A DNA stretch of 64,000 nt, taken from Staphylococcus xylosus (GTDB taxonomy: Bacteria; Bacillota; Bacilli; Staphylococcales; Staphylococcaceae). A model generated the notes under the pieces. That model made no database searches and was not told where the DNA came from. It saw nothing but the letters and a program-made list of their open reading frames with translations. The DNA is taken from positions 248,001-312,000 of the forward strand of contig NZ_MRZO01000003.1 in NCBI RefSeq assembly GCF_002732165.1, read 5' to 3'. Of the stretch, positions 29,266 through 37,991 are shown one piece after another. Positions within the stretch are counted from its first letter, which is position 1. Every line of letters starts with the position of its first letter. Made by a program: the position numbers and the translations under genes.

Positions 29266-29292
29266 GTTTACACTAATTTATTAGTGGTAAAC
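29266..29292. promoter_or_regulatory. Palindrome in the divergent region, possible operator
   Basis: GTTTACACTAAT and ATTAGTGGTAAAC form a 27-bp inverted repeat around TT with a single-base bulge. It lies between the divergent paralogue B gene and the DUF2188 gene. It could be an operator; GTTTAC followed after 14 bases by GGTAAA also weakly resembles a sigma-B promoter. Confidence 0.45.
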
Positions 29293-29327
29293 AATAAGCA
29301 AGAATAAATAGATTGGAAGTGGTATTC

Positions 29328-29741
29328 ATGCCTTGGACAATGGAAGATTATCCACAAAGTTGGAAAAATTTTGATGAATTAGAACGTAAAAAAGCAATTG
29401 ATATAGGTAACGCCATGTTAAAAGATGGCTATGAGGAAGAAAATGTTATTCCTATCGCAACTAAACAAGCTGAATCATGGTATAGAGATGCCTCAGATAG
29501 TGAATTACAAGAATTAAAAAATAAAAAAATTACAAAGCATAAACGAGATGACTCAGCCAATCCGAAATTAAATAAAAAAGACGTTCATGTATATTATGAA
29601 GATGATGAATGGAAAGTTAAATCAGACGGTGCAAAACAAGCCTCAGATACTTTTCTTAAAAAAGCAGATGCCATGAAACGAGCGCGTAATATTGCTGATA
29701 ATAGAGAAACAGAAATAATAGAGCATAAAAAGAATGAATAA
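29328..29741 (+). CDS. YdaT-like DUF2188 protein
   Basis: The 137-residue soluble, Lys/Asp/Glu-rich protein begins MPWTMEDYPQSWKNFDELER, as in B. subtilis YdaT, a general stress protein. The C-terminal half holds the DUF2188 pattern VHVYYEDDEWKVKSDGAKQAS (about residues 84-104), ending in the ADAMKRARNIA helix. Biochemical function is unknown. The ATG at 29328 has GGAAGTGG upstream; the earlier TTG is part of that ribosome site. Confidence 0.85.
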   Translation: MPWTMEDYPQSWKNFDELERKKAIDIGNAMLKDGYEEENVIPIATKQAESWYRDASDSELQELKNKKITKHKRDDSANPKLNKKDVHVYYEDDEWKVKSDGAKQASDTFLKKADAMKRARNIADNRETEIIEHKKNE

Positions 29742-29806
29742 CTACAATGACTAATTGACTATAGATAACATTATACAACTGTTGAAATAGTAAAACAGTT
29801 TTTGAC

Positions 29807-29849
29807 ATAACTAGAAATTAAGGACTATATAGTCCTTATTTCTAGTTAT
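29807..29849. repeat. 43-bp near-perfect palindrome
   Basis: ATAACTAGAAATTAAGGACTA and TAGTCCTTATTTCTAGTTAT are complementary over about 20 bp with one extra T and almost no loop. Outer bases GACAT/ATGTC at 29804-29808 and 29852-29856 extend it. It has no T-run, so it is not a standard terminator; it might be a decayed mobile-element end or a cruciform site. Confidence 0.6.
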
Positions 29850-29856
29850 ACATGTC

Positions 29857-29913
29857 GGGGCGGGACAATAAAATCTTTTATCAAAAATTCATTTCTGTCT
29901 TGCTCCTTTTTTA
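29857..29913 (+). terminator. GGGGCGGGAC-type long inverted repeat terminator
   Basis: GGGGCGGGACAATAAA pairs imperfectly with TTTCTGTCTTGCTCC, followed by TTTTTTA. It is a member of the dispersed GGGA repeat type and lies after the DUF2188 gene. Between it and relP (29914-30076) only an AT-rich promoter region is seen. Confidence 0.7.
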
Positions 29914-30076
29914 TGTATAATTTTATGAATATTAACTGACTAAATTACATAGCGTTTGACAATCAATACATATTCAATATGGAAATAATTGTAGAGATGT
30001 ATGTCTTTATATTTAAATTGTAAATTAGAATTAGCTATAATGCTCTATAAGAAGTTATTAATTGGAGGTACGAAAT

Positions 30077-30772
30077 ATGTACATAGAACATAAACCTTCG
30101 TTAAATGTAGACGACTTGAAGGAAGAATTTAAAGAAAGTATAGATCATATTAATGAGTCGGAAGAGGCTCTAGAAATGGTTGTTGGTTTTGTTGCCTTGG
30201 AACAACTTTATTCTTCAGCATTAAAAGAAATAAGTACAAAATTAGATATATTAGATGATCAATTTCAGCAGTTGTATAAACACAATCCAATACATCATAT
30301 GGAACGTCGTGTTAAAGAGATGAGAAGTTTGATAAGTAAATTAGCACGTAAAGGTTGTGACATAAGTACAGAATCTGCTAAAGAGAATATATTAGATTTA
30401 GCTGGTATTCGTGTTGTTTGTAATTATTTGGATGATATTTATGTGATTGAAGATTTATTGCTTAAACAGGAAGATGTTACTTTGATAAAGCGTAAAGATT
30501 ATATTGAACATCCGAAAGAAAATGGATATCGTAGTTTGCATATTGTAGTAACTATACCCGTTTATTTAGCACATTCTATGGAACTTGTACCAGTAGAAAT
30601 TCAAATAAGAACAATAGGGATGGATATGTGGGCTAGTCTAGAACATAAAATTCGTTATAAAAATAGTGAAAATACAGAAAAGTATAGAGCTATATTGAAA
30701 CAGTGTGCAACAGATATTACTTCTGTAGAAGGCAAATTACAAGATGTTTATTCTGAAGTATTTAAAAATTAA
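30077..30772 (+). CDS. relP: Small alarmone synthetase RelP
   Basis: The 231-residue cytoplasmic (p)ppGpp synthetase lacks hydrolase and regulatory domains. Synthetase motifs: [20 protein letters not shown] near residues 73-92, [16 protein letters not shown] near 108, [14 protein letters not shown] near 142 and [20 protein letters not shown] near 175. The sequence is closer to S. aureus RelP as I recall it than to RelQ, and it is not beside an NAD kinase gene as relQ is. The ATG at 30077 follows TTGGAGGT. It is expected to link cell-envelope stress to alarmone synthesis. Confidence 0.93.
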   Translation: MYIEHKPSLNVDDLKEEFKESIDHINESEEALEMVVGFVALEQLYSSALKEISTKLDILDDQFQQLYKHNPIHHMERRVKEMRSLISKLARKGCDISTESAKENILDLAGIRVVCNYLDDIYVIEDLLLKQEDVTLIKRKDYIEHPKENGYRSLHIVVTIPVYLAHSMELVPVEIQIRTIGMDMWASLEHKIRYKNSENTEKYRAILKQCATDITSVEGKLQDVYSEVFKN

Positions 30773-30835
30773 ATAAATTGCTTGCTAATTACGTAACGTC
30801 ATCATATATATTTTTGATTGAGGAGGTATAAAAAT

Positions 30836-31582
30836 ATGACTCAATATCAAACTGGTGAATTAGCAAAGCAATGTGGTGTCTCAATAAGAACAATCCAATA
30901 CTATGATAAGAAGGGGCTGTTAACTTCAACTAAAACTGAAGATAATGGAAGACGAGTATTTGACACGCAAAGTAAGCAAGACTTAGAAATTATTTTAATT
31001 CTTAAGCGGTTTGGATTTAGTTTGAAAGATATTAAAAAAATTATAGCAGAAGAGAATAGATTAAAGACGATACGATCCATGATTGAACAAAGAGCGCTAA
31101 ACATAGAACATGAAATTCAAAAAAATAAAATGCTTTTATCAGAAATGAAGCAATTTAAAAGTTATATTGGCAAAGATTCTGAGGCTCCGTTAAATAAATT
31201 GTTAGAAACCAGTCAATATGTAGCAAATAAAGGCATCATGAGCTCATTAACTAGGTCAATCATATATCGAGTACTACCAGTGGTGATTGTACAATATACG
31301 GCCTTATTAACAAGTAGTATTATGAAAAAGTGGTGGCCGAATTTTGTTGCATTACCGTTTTTAATTATTTTTGCTGTCTATTTTACAAATTTTATCTATA
31401 AGCGATTGATGTATGTTTGTCCAAATTGTCAGGAAGTTTTTAGACCAAATATAAAGTCTTGGTTCTTTGCATCACATACACCGAAGACTAGAAAGTTACA
31501 ATGCCCTAATTGTTATGAGACTAGTCATTGTATGGCAATAGCACAGAGAATTGAAGATTCAAATGAATTAATGAAAGTGTAA
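30836..31582 (+). CDS. MerR-family regulator with membrane segments and zinc ribbon
   Basis: The 248-residue protein has a MerR helix-turn-helix (GELAKQCGVSIRTIQYYDKKG, about residues 6-26), the FGFSLKDIKKII second helix near 61 and a coiled coil to about 115. Two hydrophobic helices follow at about 142-160 and 165-185 (VVIVQYTALLTSS, FVALPFLIIFAVYF). After them comes a ribbon with CPNC near residue 192 and CPNC near 221. A DNA-binding domain tethered to the membrane suggests response to an envelope or redox/metal signal, inferred only. It follows relP by 63 bases with AGGAGGT before the ATG. Confidence 0.85.
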   Translation: MTQYQTGELAKQCGVSIRTIQYYDKKGLLTSTKTEDNGRRVFDTQSKQDLEIILILKRFGFSLKDIKKIIAEENRLKTIRSMIEQRALNIEHEIQKNKMLLSEMKQFKSYIGKDSEAPLNKLLETSQYVANKGIMSSLTRSIIYRVLPVVIVQYTALLTSSIMKKWWPNFVALPFLIIFAVYFTNFIYKRLMYVCPNCQEVFRPNIKSWFFASHTPKTRKLQCPNCYETSHCMAIAQRIEDSNELMKV

Positions 31583-31640
31583 TTATACTAAATACGAAAA
31601 AGGATACACACTTGCATTAGCGTCACTAAATAAAATTTTC

Positions 31641-31682
31641 ACCGACATGTTAGGTCTGAAAAACCTGGTGTGTCGGTTTTTT
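31641..31682 (+). terminator. Terminator of the MerR gene
   Basis: ACCGACATGTTAGGT pairs with ACCTGGTGTGTCGGT with a short loop and is followed by TTTTTT. Confidence 0.9.
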
Positions 31683-31708
31683 ATGATGAAAAAATATTAA
31701 TCAACAAT

Positions 31709-31722
31709 TGCAAGCGCTTGCA
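31709..31722. promoter_or_regulatory. Perfect cre box upstream of gntR
   Basis: TGCAAGCGCTTGCA is a perfect palindrome and matches the CcpA cre consensus TGNAANCGNTTNCA at all positions. It lies 23 bases upstream of the GntR operator and 69 bases before the gntR start. Confidence 0.85.
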
Positions 31723-31744
31723 ATATTGATAGTTGTGTATTACC

Positions 31745-31762
31745 ATACTTGTATACAAGTAT
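31745..31762. promoter_or_regulatory. GntR operator
   Basis: ATACTTGTATACAAGTAT is a perfect 18-bp palindrome identical to the gnt operator described for B. subtilis GntR as I recall it. It precedes gntR by 29 bases, so the operon is autoregulated and induced by gluconate. Confidence 0.9.
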
Positions 31763-31790
31763 ATCGTGTTGATTAAGAGGTGGTGTTTTA

Positions 31791-32471
31791 GTGGATTATT
31801 CATATCCTGAACAATGGTTAGACGGTATGTCAAAAGGCGAAATGATTGCAGCTGAAATTCGTTTGAGAATTGTTGATGGTACGATAACACCTGACACTTT
31901 ATTGACGGAAAATCAAATTGCTAAAGAATTTAACGTTAGTAGGTCACCAGTTAGAGACGCTTTTAAATTGTTAAAACAAGATCAGTTAATTCATCTAGAA
32001 AGAATGGGTGCAGAAGTTTTACCATTTGATGATACTGAGAAAAAAGAACTTTATGATTTAAGAATTATGCTTGAGTCATTTGCTTTTAGTAGAATTAAGC
32101 CCATAATGCATAATCAAATTGTAAAAGAATTAAGAAAGCAATTGGAAATGATGAAGATAGCGGTTAAATTTGAAGACGCAGAAGCATTTACTGAACATGA
32201 TATGAAATTTCATGAAGTAACAATTATGGCGTCTAAACATCAATACTTAAAAACATGTTGGAATAATTTACGCCCAGTGATGGAAGCACTTATTTTATTA
32301 TCTATGCGTAAACGTATGAATGAAAATCCTAAAGACTTTGAAAGAATTCATCAAAATCACGAAGTATTTATTGAAGCAATTGCAAATAAAGATGCGCATA
32401 AATTGAAAGAAGCATTTCATTTGAACTTTGATGACGTAGGTGATGATATCGAAAGCTTTTGGTTAACTTAG
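31791..32471 (+). CDS. gntR: Gluconate operon repressor GntR
   Basis: The 226-residue GntR/FadR-type regulator has a winged HTH in residues 20-75 (ENQIAKEFNVSRSPVRDAFK) and an all-helical C-terminal ligand domain. It heads gntK and gntP, and a canonical gnt operator lies just upstream. In the B. subtilis model, gluconate binding releases GntR. The GTG start at 31791 follows AGAGGTGG. A perfect cre lies upstream, so CcpA also controls the operon. Confidence 0.92.
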   Translation: MDYSYPEQWLDGMSKGEMIAAEIRLRIVDGTITPDTLLTENQIAKEFNVSRSPVRDAFKLLKQDQLIHLERMGAEVLPFDDTEKKELYDLRIMLESFAFSRIKPIMHNQIVKELRKQLEMMKIAVKFEDAEAFTEHDMKFHEVTIMASKHQYLKTCWNNLRPVMEALILLSMRKRMNENPKDFERIHQNHEVFIEAIANKDAHKLKEAFHLNFDDVGDDIESFWLT

Positions 32472-32506
32472 CGTTTTAATGCTGTAAAGAATCGGGAGGC
32501 AAAACC

Positions 32507-34045
32507 ATGAAATACATGATAGGTGTCGATATAGGTACAACAAGTACGAAATCAGTACTTTATGACGAAAATGGTCAATTTATAATGAAACATAATATTG
32601 GGTATCCTTTGCATACACCGAATGTGGAAATATCAGAAGAAAATCCAGATGAATTGTTTGATGCGGTGCTCATGACAATTAAATATGTCATGAGAGAAGC
32701 AGATATTGATAAAAAAGACTTGAAACTAATTTCGTTTAGCGCTCAAATGCATAGTCTTATAGCAATGGATGCTAGCAATCAACGTTTGACTGAAAATTTA
32801 ACTTGGGCAGATAATAGAGCGAGTAAATATGCAGAAGAAATTAAAAAGAACCATAATGGTGATGCGATTTATCAAAGAACTGGCACGCCGATACATCCTA
32901 TGTCTCCATTATCTAAAATATTTTGGATGAAGCATGAGCAACAAGAAATATATAATCAAACAGCTATATTTGCTGATATCAAAACATATATTTTCTATCA
33001 ATTATTTGAGAAGTTTGTAATAGATCAATCTATGGCATCATCAACGGGTATGTTGAACTTGGAAACATTATCTTGGGATAAAGAAGCGCTCGAATTATTA
33101 GGTATTAACGAATCGCAATTACCTGAACTTGTACCAACGACACATATATTAAAAGGTATGAAACGTCGTTATGCAACATTGATGGGCATTGATGAGGATA
33201 CACCAATCGTTGTTGGCGCAAGTGACGGTGTATTATCTAATTTAGGAGTGAATGCTTTTAAAAAAGGTGAAGTTGCTGTAACCATAGGTACTTCAGGTGC
33301 GATAAGAACAGTTATAGACAAACCACGTACAGATTATAAAGGCAGAATATTTTGCTATGTATTAACGGATGATCATTATGTTATCGGTGGGCCTGTGAAT
33401 AACGGTGGTGTAGTACTGCGCTGGTTACGTGACGAATTATTAGCAAGTGAAGTTGAAACGGCAAAACGCTTAGGAGTCGATCCATATGATGTACTTACTA
33501 AAATTGCTAATCGAGTTAAGCCAGGTGCAGAAGGTCTAATATTCCACCCATATTTAGCGGGTGAACGAGCACCATTATGGAACGCAGATGCGAGAGGCTC
33601 CTTCTTTGGATTGACGCTATCTCATAAAAAGGAACATATGATTAGAGCTGCTTTAGAAGGCGTTCTTTATAATCTATATACAGTTTATTTAGCCTTAATT
33701 GAGGTTATGGATGAGACTCCATCAACTATTAAAGCCACTGGTGGCTTCGCTAAAAGTGAAGTTTGGCGTCAAATGATGGCAGATATTTTCGATACTAATT
33801 TAAGTGTCCCAGAAAGTTATGAAAGCTCATGCTTAGGGGCTTGTGTATTAGGAATGAAAGCATTAGGAGAAATTGAGGATTTTTCAATTATTGAGGAAAT
33901 GGTTGGTACTACAAACGAACATAAACCAAATGAGGACAATGTGAAAGTATATCAACAATTAATTTCAATATTTATAAATTTAAGCCGTTCATTAGAGGAT
34001 CGTTATACTGAAATTTCGGCGTTCCAACGTGAACATATGGATTAA
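32507..34045 (+). CDS. gntK: Gluconokinase
   Basis: The 512-residue FGGY-family sugar kinase phosphorylates gluconate to 6-phosphogluconate. It begins IGVDIGTTSTKSVLYD (ATP-binding fold), with SAQMHSLIAMD near residue 79, VTIGTSGAIRT near 263, the LAGERAPLWNADARGSFFGL stretch near 347 and a TGGFAKSEVWRQM segment near 408. Its position between the gnt repressor and permease genes supports gluconate over other FGGY substrates. A 35-base gap with GGGAGG follows gntR. Confidence 0.92.
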   Translation: MKYMIGVDIGTTSTKSVLYDENGQFIMKHNIGYPLHTPNVEISEENPDELFDAVLMTIKYVMREADIDKKDLKLISFSAQMHSLIAMDASNQRLTENLTWADNRASKYAEEIKKNHNGDAIYQRTGTPIHPMSPLSKIFWMKHEQQEIYNQTAIFADIKTYIFYQLFEKFVIDQSMASSTGMLNLETLSWDKEALELLGINESQLPELVPTTHILKGMKRRYATLMGIDEDTPIVVGASDGVLSNLGVNAFKKGEVAVTIGTSGAIRTVIDKPRTDYKGRIFCYVLTDDHYVIGGPVNNGGVVLRWLRDELLASEVETAKRLGVDPYDVLTKIANRVKPGAEGLIFHPYLAGERAPLWNADARGSFFGLTLSHKKEHMIRAALEGVLYNLYTVYLALIEVMDETPSTIKATGGFAKSEVWRQMMADIFDTNLSVPESYESSCLGACVLGMKALGEIEDFSIIEEMVGTTNEHKPNEDNVKVYQQLISIFINLSRSLEDRYTEISAFQREHMD

Positions 34046-34181
34046 TGATAATCGAGTAAGTACATAGGTAGAGGGGAAGGTAAGCTGTAATAAGTTGCTG
34101 TTATTGGGTGATAATTTACTTAATTACCTTTCCTACATATCTATAAATGTCACAGTTAGAAGAGTTTTTTTTAGAACTAAA

Positions 34182-34195
34182 AGAAAGCGTTACCA
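34182..34195. promoter_or_regulatory. cre-like box upstream of gntP
   Basis: AGAAAGCGTTACCA matches the cre consensus TGNAANCGNTNNCA with one mismatch (A for T at position 1). It lies about 64 bases before gntP, in the gntK-gntP gap, which also holds an AGGTAA/TTACCT inverted repeat at about 34078-34132. Confidence 0.5.
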
Positions 34196-34258
34196 AGAGT
34201 GAAGGTAGCTATGTCTGTTAGCTATATTCAGTCTTTACTATGGAAGGGGAGAACGATG

Positions 34259-35617
34259 ATGTTTGAAACAATTTGGCCACTGGTTACGGTGGTAATAGGG
34301 ATTATCGTATTACTATCATTAATAATTTTCTTGAAATTAAATACCTTTATTTCATTAATAATTACATCTATTGTAACTGCAATATTACTGGGAATGCCTT
34401 TAGATAAAATAATAGAAACTATTGAAAATGGTATGGGCAGCACACTGGGCCATATTGCTTTGATTTTTGGACTTGGCGCCATTTTAGGTAAATTACTTGC
34501 TGATGGCGGCGGCGCAACACGTATAGCTGACACACTCATTAAAAAGTTTGGCTATAAACATGTACAATGGGCAATGCTTGTTGCAGCATTTATTGTAGGT
34601 ATCGCATTATTCTTCGAAGTGGGATTAGTATTATTAATACCATTAGTGTTTACTATAGCTAAGCGTGCAAATGTATCACAATTGAAACTAGGTTTACCGA
34701 TGGTAGTAGCTTTATCTGTGACACACGGCTTCTTACCACCACATCCAGGTCCAGTAGTTATTGCAAAAGAATTGGAAGCTAACCTTGGTCATGTACTCAT
34801 GTACGGTATTATTATTGCTATTCCTGTTACATTGATAGCAGGACCATTATTTAATAAAATTGCACAAAAAATAGCACCAACTGCCTATACACGTGAAGGT
34901 GACATATCTGCATTGGGTGCACAAAGAGAATTTAGTGAAGCTGAGATGCCAAGATTTAGTATTAGTTTATTAACAGCTATTTCACCAGTTATCTTAATGT
35001 TGTTTTCTACAATTGTGCAGTTAGTTACAGGCAATGAAACAGCGACGAATGGATTTGAATCAGTAGTTTACTTTGTAGGTACAGCGGGAACGGCGATGCT
35101 TATTGCAGTATTATTTGCTATATTTACAATGGGAATTAAGCAAGGACGTAATAACTCAGAAATCATGGATTCAGTATCTAATGCAATTTATCCAATAGGT
35201 ATGATGATCTTAATTATTGGGGGTGGCGGTACCTTCAAACAAGTACTAATTGATGGTGGCGTCGGAGATACAATTGCTAAATTGTTCGAAGGTACAGAAA
35301 TGTCACCAATACTATTAGCGTGGATTGTGGCTGCAGTGTTACGTATTGCGCTAGGATCTTCAACTGTAGCAGCGATTTCTTCAACTGGTATCGTATTACC
35401 ATTATTACAAGCGTCAGATGTTAACGTGGCTTTAGTAGTGCTTGCTATAGGTGCAGGTAGCGTTATATTATCTCATGTTAATGATGCAGGATTCTGGATG
35501 TTTAAGGAATATTTTGGCTTAACAGTTAAAGAAACATTTTTAACTTGGTCACTACTGGAAACAGTAATTTCAGTTTCTGGACTTGTGTTTATATTGATAT
35601 TAAGTATTTTTGTATAA
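34259..35617 (+). CDS. gntP: Gluconate:proton symporter
   Basis: The 452-residue membrane protein of the GntP family has about 12-14 helices. It contains the LGAILGKLLADGGGATRIADT segment near residue 75, HGFLPPHPGPVVIA near 155 and SHVNDAGFWMFKEYFGL near 405. It imports gluconate for the preceding kinase. The ATG at 34259 is taken because AAGGGGAG lies seven bases upstream and the length then matches GntP of Bacillus; the frame opens earlier at 34199 without a ribosome site. Confidence 0.92.
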   Translation: MFETIWPLVTVVIGIIVLLSLIIFLKLNTFISLIITSIVTAILLGMPLDKIIETIENGMGSTLGHIALIFGLGAILGKLLADGGGATRIADTLIKKFGYKHVQWAMLVAAFIVGIALFFEVGLVLLIPLVFTIAKRANVSQLKLGLPMVVALSVTHGFLPPHPGPVVIAKELEANLGHVLMYGIIIAIPVTLIAGPLFNKIAQKIAPTAYTREGDISALGAQREFSEAEMPRFSISLLTAISPVILMLFSTIVQLVTGNETATNGFESVVYFVGTAGTAMLIAVLFAIFTMGIKQGRNNSEIMDSVSNAIYPIGMMILIIGGGGTFKQVLIDGGVGDTIAKLFEGTEMSPILLAWIVAAVLRIALGSSTVAAISSTGIVLPLLQASDVNVALVVLAIGAGSVILSHVNDAGFWMFKEYFGLTVKETFLTWSLLETVISVSGLVFILILSIFV

Positions 35618-35675
35618 ATTAGTTAAATCTAATAAGTTTTCATTGAATTAATAAAGTAATGACAATGAAAAACTT

Positions 35676-35730
35676 GAGGAGGCAGGTATGCGAAATCAAA
35701 CTTTGGTTTCTACCTGACTCCTTTATTTTT
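35676..35730 (+). terminator. Terminator of the gnt operon, GGGA-type repeat
   Basis: GAGGAGGCAGGTATGCGAAA pairs with TTTCTACCTGACTCCTTT around a short AAACTTTGG loop, ending in TATTTTT. It shares the AAATCAAA/TTTGGTTTC core of the dispersed repeat type. Confidence 0.8.
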
Positions 35731-35802
35731 ATCAACACAATGACAATTTAAAATTATATAATATAAGTAAATAATATTATGACTAACAAGGAGGAACTGT
35801 AA

Positions 35803-36576
35803 ATGACAAAATTTAGTACAGAGAGTTTTTCTGTAAAAGGAAAAAATGCAATTGTGACAGGTGGCGCTAGAGGTTTAGGTAAATATTATACTATCGCTTT
35901 AACGATGTATGGTGCTAATGTCACAGTTGTAAGTTCTTCAAACCAAGCATGGGAATCTTTAAGAGAAAGTGTTGAACAGAACGAAGGTAACGTGGCTTTT
36001 ATACAACAAGATCTTAAAGAACAAGGTGCTGCCGAAAAAGTGGTTTCACAGGCAGTCGAAACATGGGGAAGTTTAGATATTTTAGTAAATAATGCTGGCG
36101 TTCAAATTCGAAATAATGTTTTAGATTATAAAGATGAAGATTGGCAAAATGTTATAGATATCAATTTGAACGCAACATATTATATGGCACATGAAGCTGC
36201 TAAAGTTATGACAGAACAGCAAACCGGTAAAATTATTAATATAGGTTCTATGCAGTCATATCGTGCAGGTAAAAATATCTTTCCATATGCAGCTAGTAAA
36301 CATGGCGTCGTTGGTATTACCCGTGCGTACGCTGATGCATTAGCGCCTTATAACATACAGGTGAATGCTCTTTCTCCTGGTTATATTCGCACTGATATGA
36401 CTAAAGTATTAGAAGAAGATCCAATTAGAGGGCCAGAAATTAAAGGGCACATACCATCTGGTGAATGGGGCGTGCCTGAAGATTTAATGGGACCATTAAT
36501 ATTTTTAGCAAGTAGTGCATCTGACTATGTTACTGGGACAACATTACCTGTTGATGGTGGTTACTTATTAAGGTAA
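35803..36576 (+). CDS. SDR oxidoreductase, gluconate 5-dehydrogenase / KduD-like
   Basis: The 257-residue classical short-chain dehydrogenase has the cofactor motif TGGARGLGKYY near residue 19, NNAGVQ near 95, catalytic Ser near 147 (IGSMQSYR) and YAASK near 161. Sequence character and location beside gntRKP suggest a sugar-acid dehydrogenase, such as gluconate 5-dehydrogenase or 2-deoxy-gluconate 3-dehydrogenase (KduD). It could alternatively supply the fructuronate reductase (UxuB) activity missing from the glucuronate island, since some Firmicutes use an SDR for that step. It has its own GGAGG site and terminator. Confidence 0.8.
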   Translation: MTKFSTESFSVKGKNAIVTGGARGLGKYYTIALTMYGANVTVVSSSNQAWESLRESVEQNEGNVAFIQQDLKEQGAAEKVVSQAVETWGSLDILVNNAGVQIRNNVLDYKDEDWQNVIDINLNATYYMAHEAAKVMTEQQTGKIINIGSMQSYRAGKNIFPYAASKHGVVGITRAYADALAPYNIQVNALSPGYIRTDMTKVLEEDPIRGPEIKGHIPSGEWGVPEDLMGPLIFLASSASDYVTGTTLPVDGGYLLR

Positions 36577-36601
36577 CAAATAAGCACTATCAATTAGTTA
36601 T

Positions 36602-36640
36602 AGGAGGCGAGTACATGGTGTTTGTACTAGTCTCTTTTTT
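36602..36640 (+). terminator. Terminator of the SDR gene
   Basis: GGAGGCGAGTACA pairs with TGTACTAGTCTC with one or two mismatches, followed by TTTTTT. The remaining space to 36879 is AT-rich with no other feature recognised. Confidence 0.8.
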
Positions 36641-36879
36641 ATGGAATATTGGGTGTTAATAATTAACTGAATGGTCATCTGAAAAGATACACTATTGAAA
36701 ATACAACAATAATTACACTTTAAATGATAAAATATAGAAACGATTGCTCATTATATATATGATGAATGAAATATCGAGTTGTAAGTTAGCCAGAAATTTA
36801 TACTATATAAATTCAATCATTTTATGATGATTTAAGGGGTAAGTTATTTTGTCTTTTTAAAATAGGGGGAATTTACATT

Positions 36880-37953
36880 ATGAAAAGGATTTTATTAATT
36901 GCAAGTGCATTTATTGGTGTCATTGTGGGTGCTGGTTTTGCTTCTGGTCAAGAAGTCCTTCAATATTTTACAAGTTTTGGTATTATGGGCACGTTTGGTG
37001 CAATTATTACAACTGTACTATTTACATATGTTGGTATGATGCTTGTATGGTTAGGTAGTAAATTTAAAACAGATTCTCATAAAGAAGTGATACATAATAT
37101 AACGGGAAAATCATTAGTAGGAAAAGTACTTGGTTGGATTATTGATTTAGTCATTATTTTTACATTATTTGGCGTAGGTGTAGTGATGATTGCAGGTGCG
37201 GGTTCAAATCTTAATCAACAATTTGGTTTACCTCCTATTGTGGGTACGTTATTAATGACTGTATTAATCTTACTGGCAGGTATGTTAAAGGTTAAAGGTG
37301 TGGTAAAAGTTATTGGCAATATAACGCCATTTTTAATAATATTTATTATCCTCATTTCAGTTTATAGTTTTATTACTACAAACACACCATTTTCACAGCT
37401 TAATACATTATCAGACGCTAAACCTTCAACATTGCCAAACTGGTTTGTAGCTGGAGTGAACTATGCTTCATTTAATACTGCTGTTGGTGCTTCGATGGCT
37501 ATAGTCATGGGGGGATCAGAGAAGAATACGAAGGTTGCTGCAACTGGTGGATTAATTGGTGGTCTTGCTTTAGGTATAATGATTGTATTGAGTCACTTGG
37601 CTATTTTCACACAAATTGATGTCGTGGGAGATATGGATATGCCAATGTTAGGTATCGTCAATAATATTTCACCTGTGCTAGGTATTATTATGGCAATCGT
37701 TATATTCGGTATGATATTTAATACTGGATTAGGAATGTTTTATGCTTTTGCATCGCGTTTTACTGTAGTAGATACGATGAAATTCAAAATATTTTATACG
37801 ATAGCAGTTATTGTAGGATTATGCTTAAGTTTTGTCGGATTTACAGATTTAGTAGCTATATTCTATCCATTAATTGGCTATTTAGGGCTCGTACTTATTT
37901 TAGTATTGTGCTATGCGCCATTTAAACTTAAGTTTAATAATAAAAATGAATAA
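36880..37953 (+). CDS. YkvI-like membrane carrier, copy 2
   Basis: The 357-residue paralogue of the protein encoded at 13289-14338 shares AFIGVIVGAGFASGQEVLQYF in its first helix, the VGASMAIVMGGSEK/FLSVMGGRLKFEK loop and the FNTGLGMFYAFASRF segment near residue 285. It has about ten membrane helices. It probably transports a small solute; a link to sugar-acid use is only positional. A large hairpin directly after it overlaps the ribosome site of the next gene. Confidence 0.75.
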   Translation: MKRILLIASAFIGVIVGAGFASGQEVLQYFTSFGIMGTFGAIITTVLFTYVGMMLVWLGSKFKTDSHKEVIHNITGKSLVGKVLGWIIDLVIIFTLFGVGVVMIAGAGSNLNQQFGLPPIVGTLLMTVLILLAGMLKVKGVVKVIGNITPFLIIFIILISVYSFITTNTPFSQLNTLSDAKPSTLPNWFVAGVNYASFNTAVGASMAIVMGGSEKNTKVAATGGLIGGLALGIMIVLSHLAIFTQIDVVGDMDMPMLGIVNNISPVLGIIMAIVIFGMIFNTGLGMFYAFASRFTVVDTMKFKIFYTIAVIVGLCLSFVGFTDLVAIFYPLIGYLGLVLILVLCYAPFKLKFNNKNE

Positions 37954-37991
37954 ACGATTTAAAAAATGATATTAAAATAAAATTAAATTTA

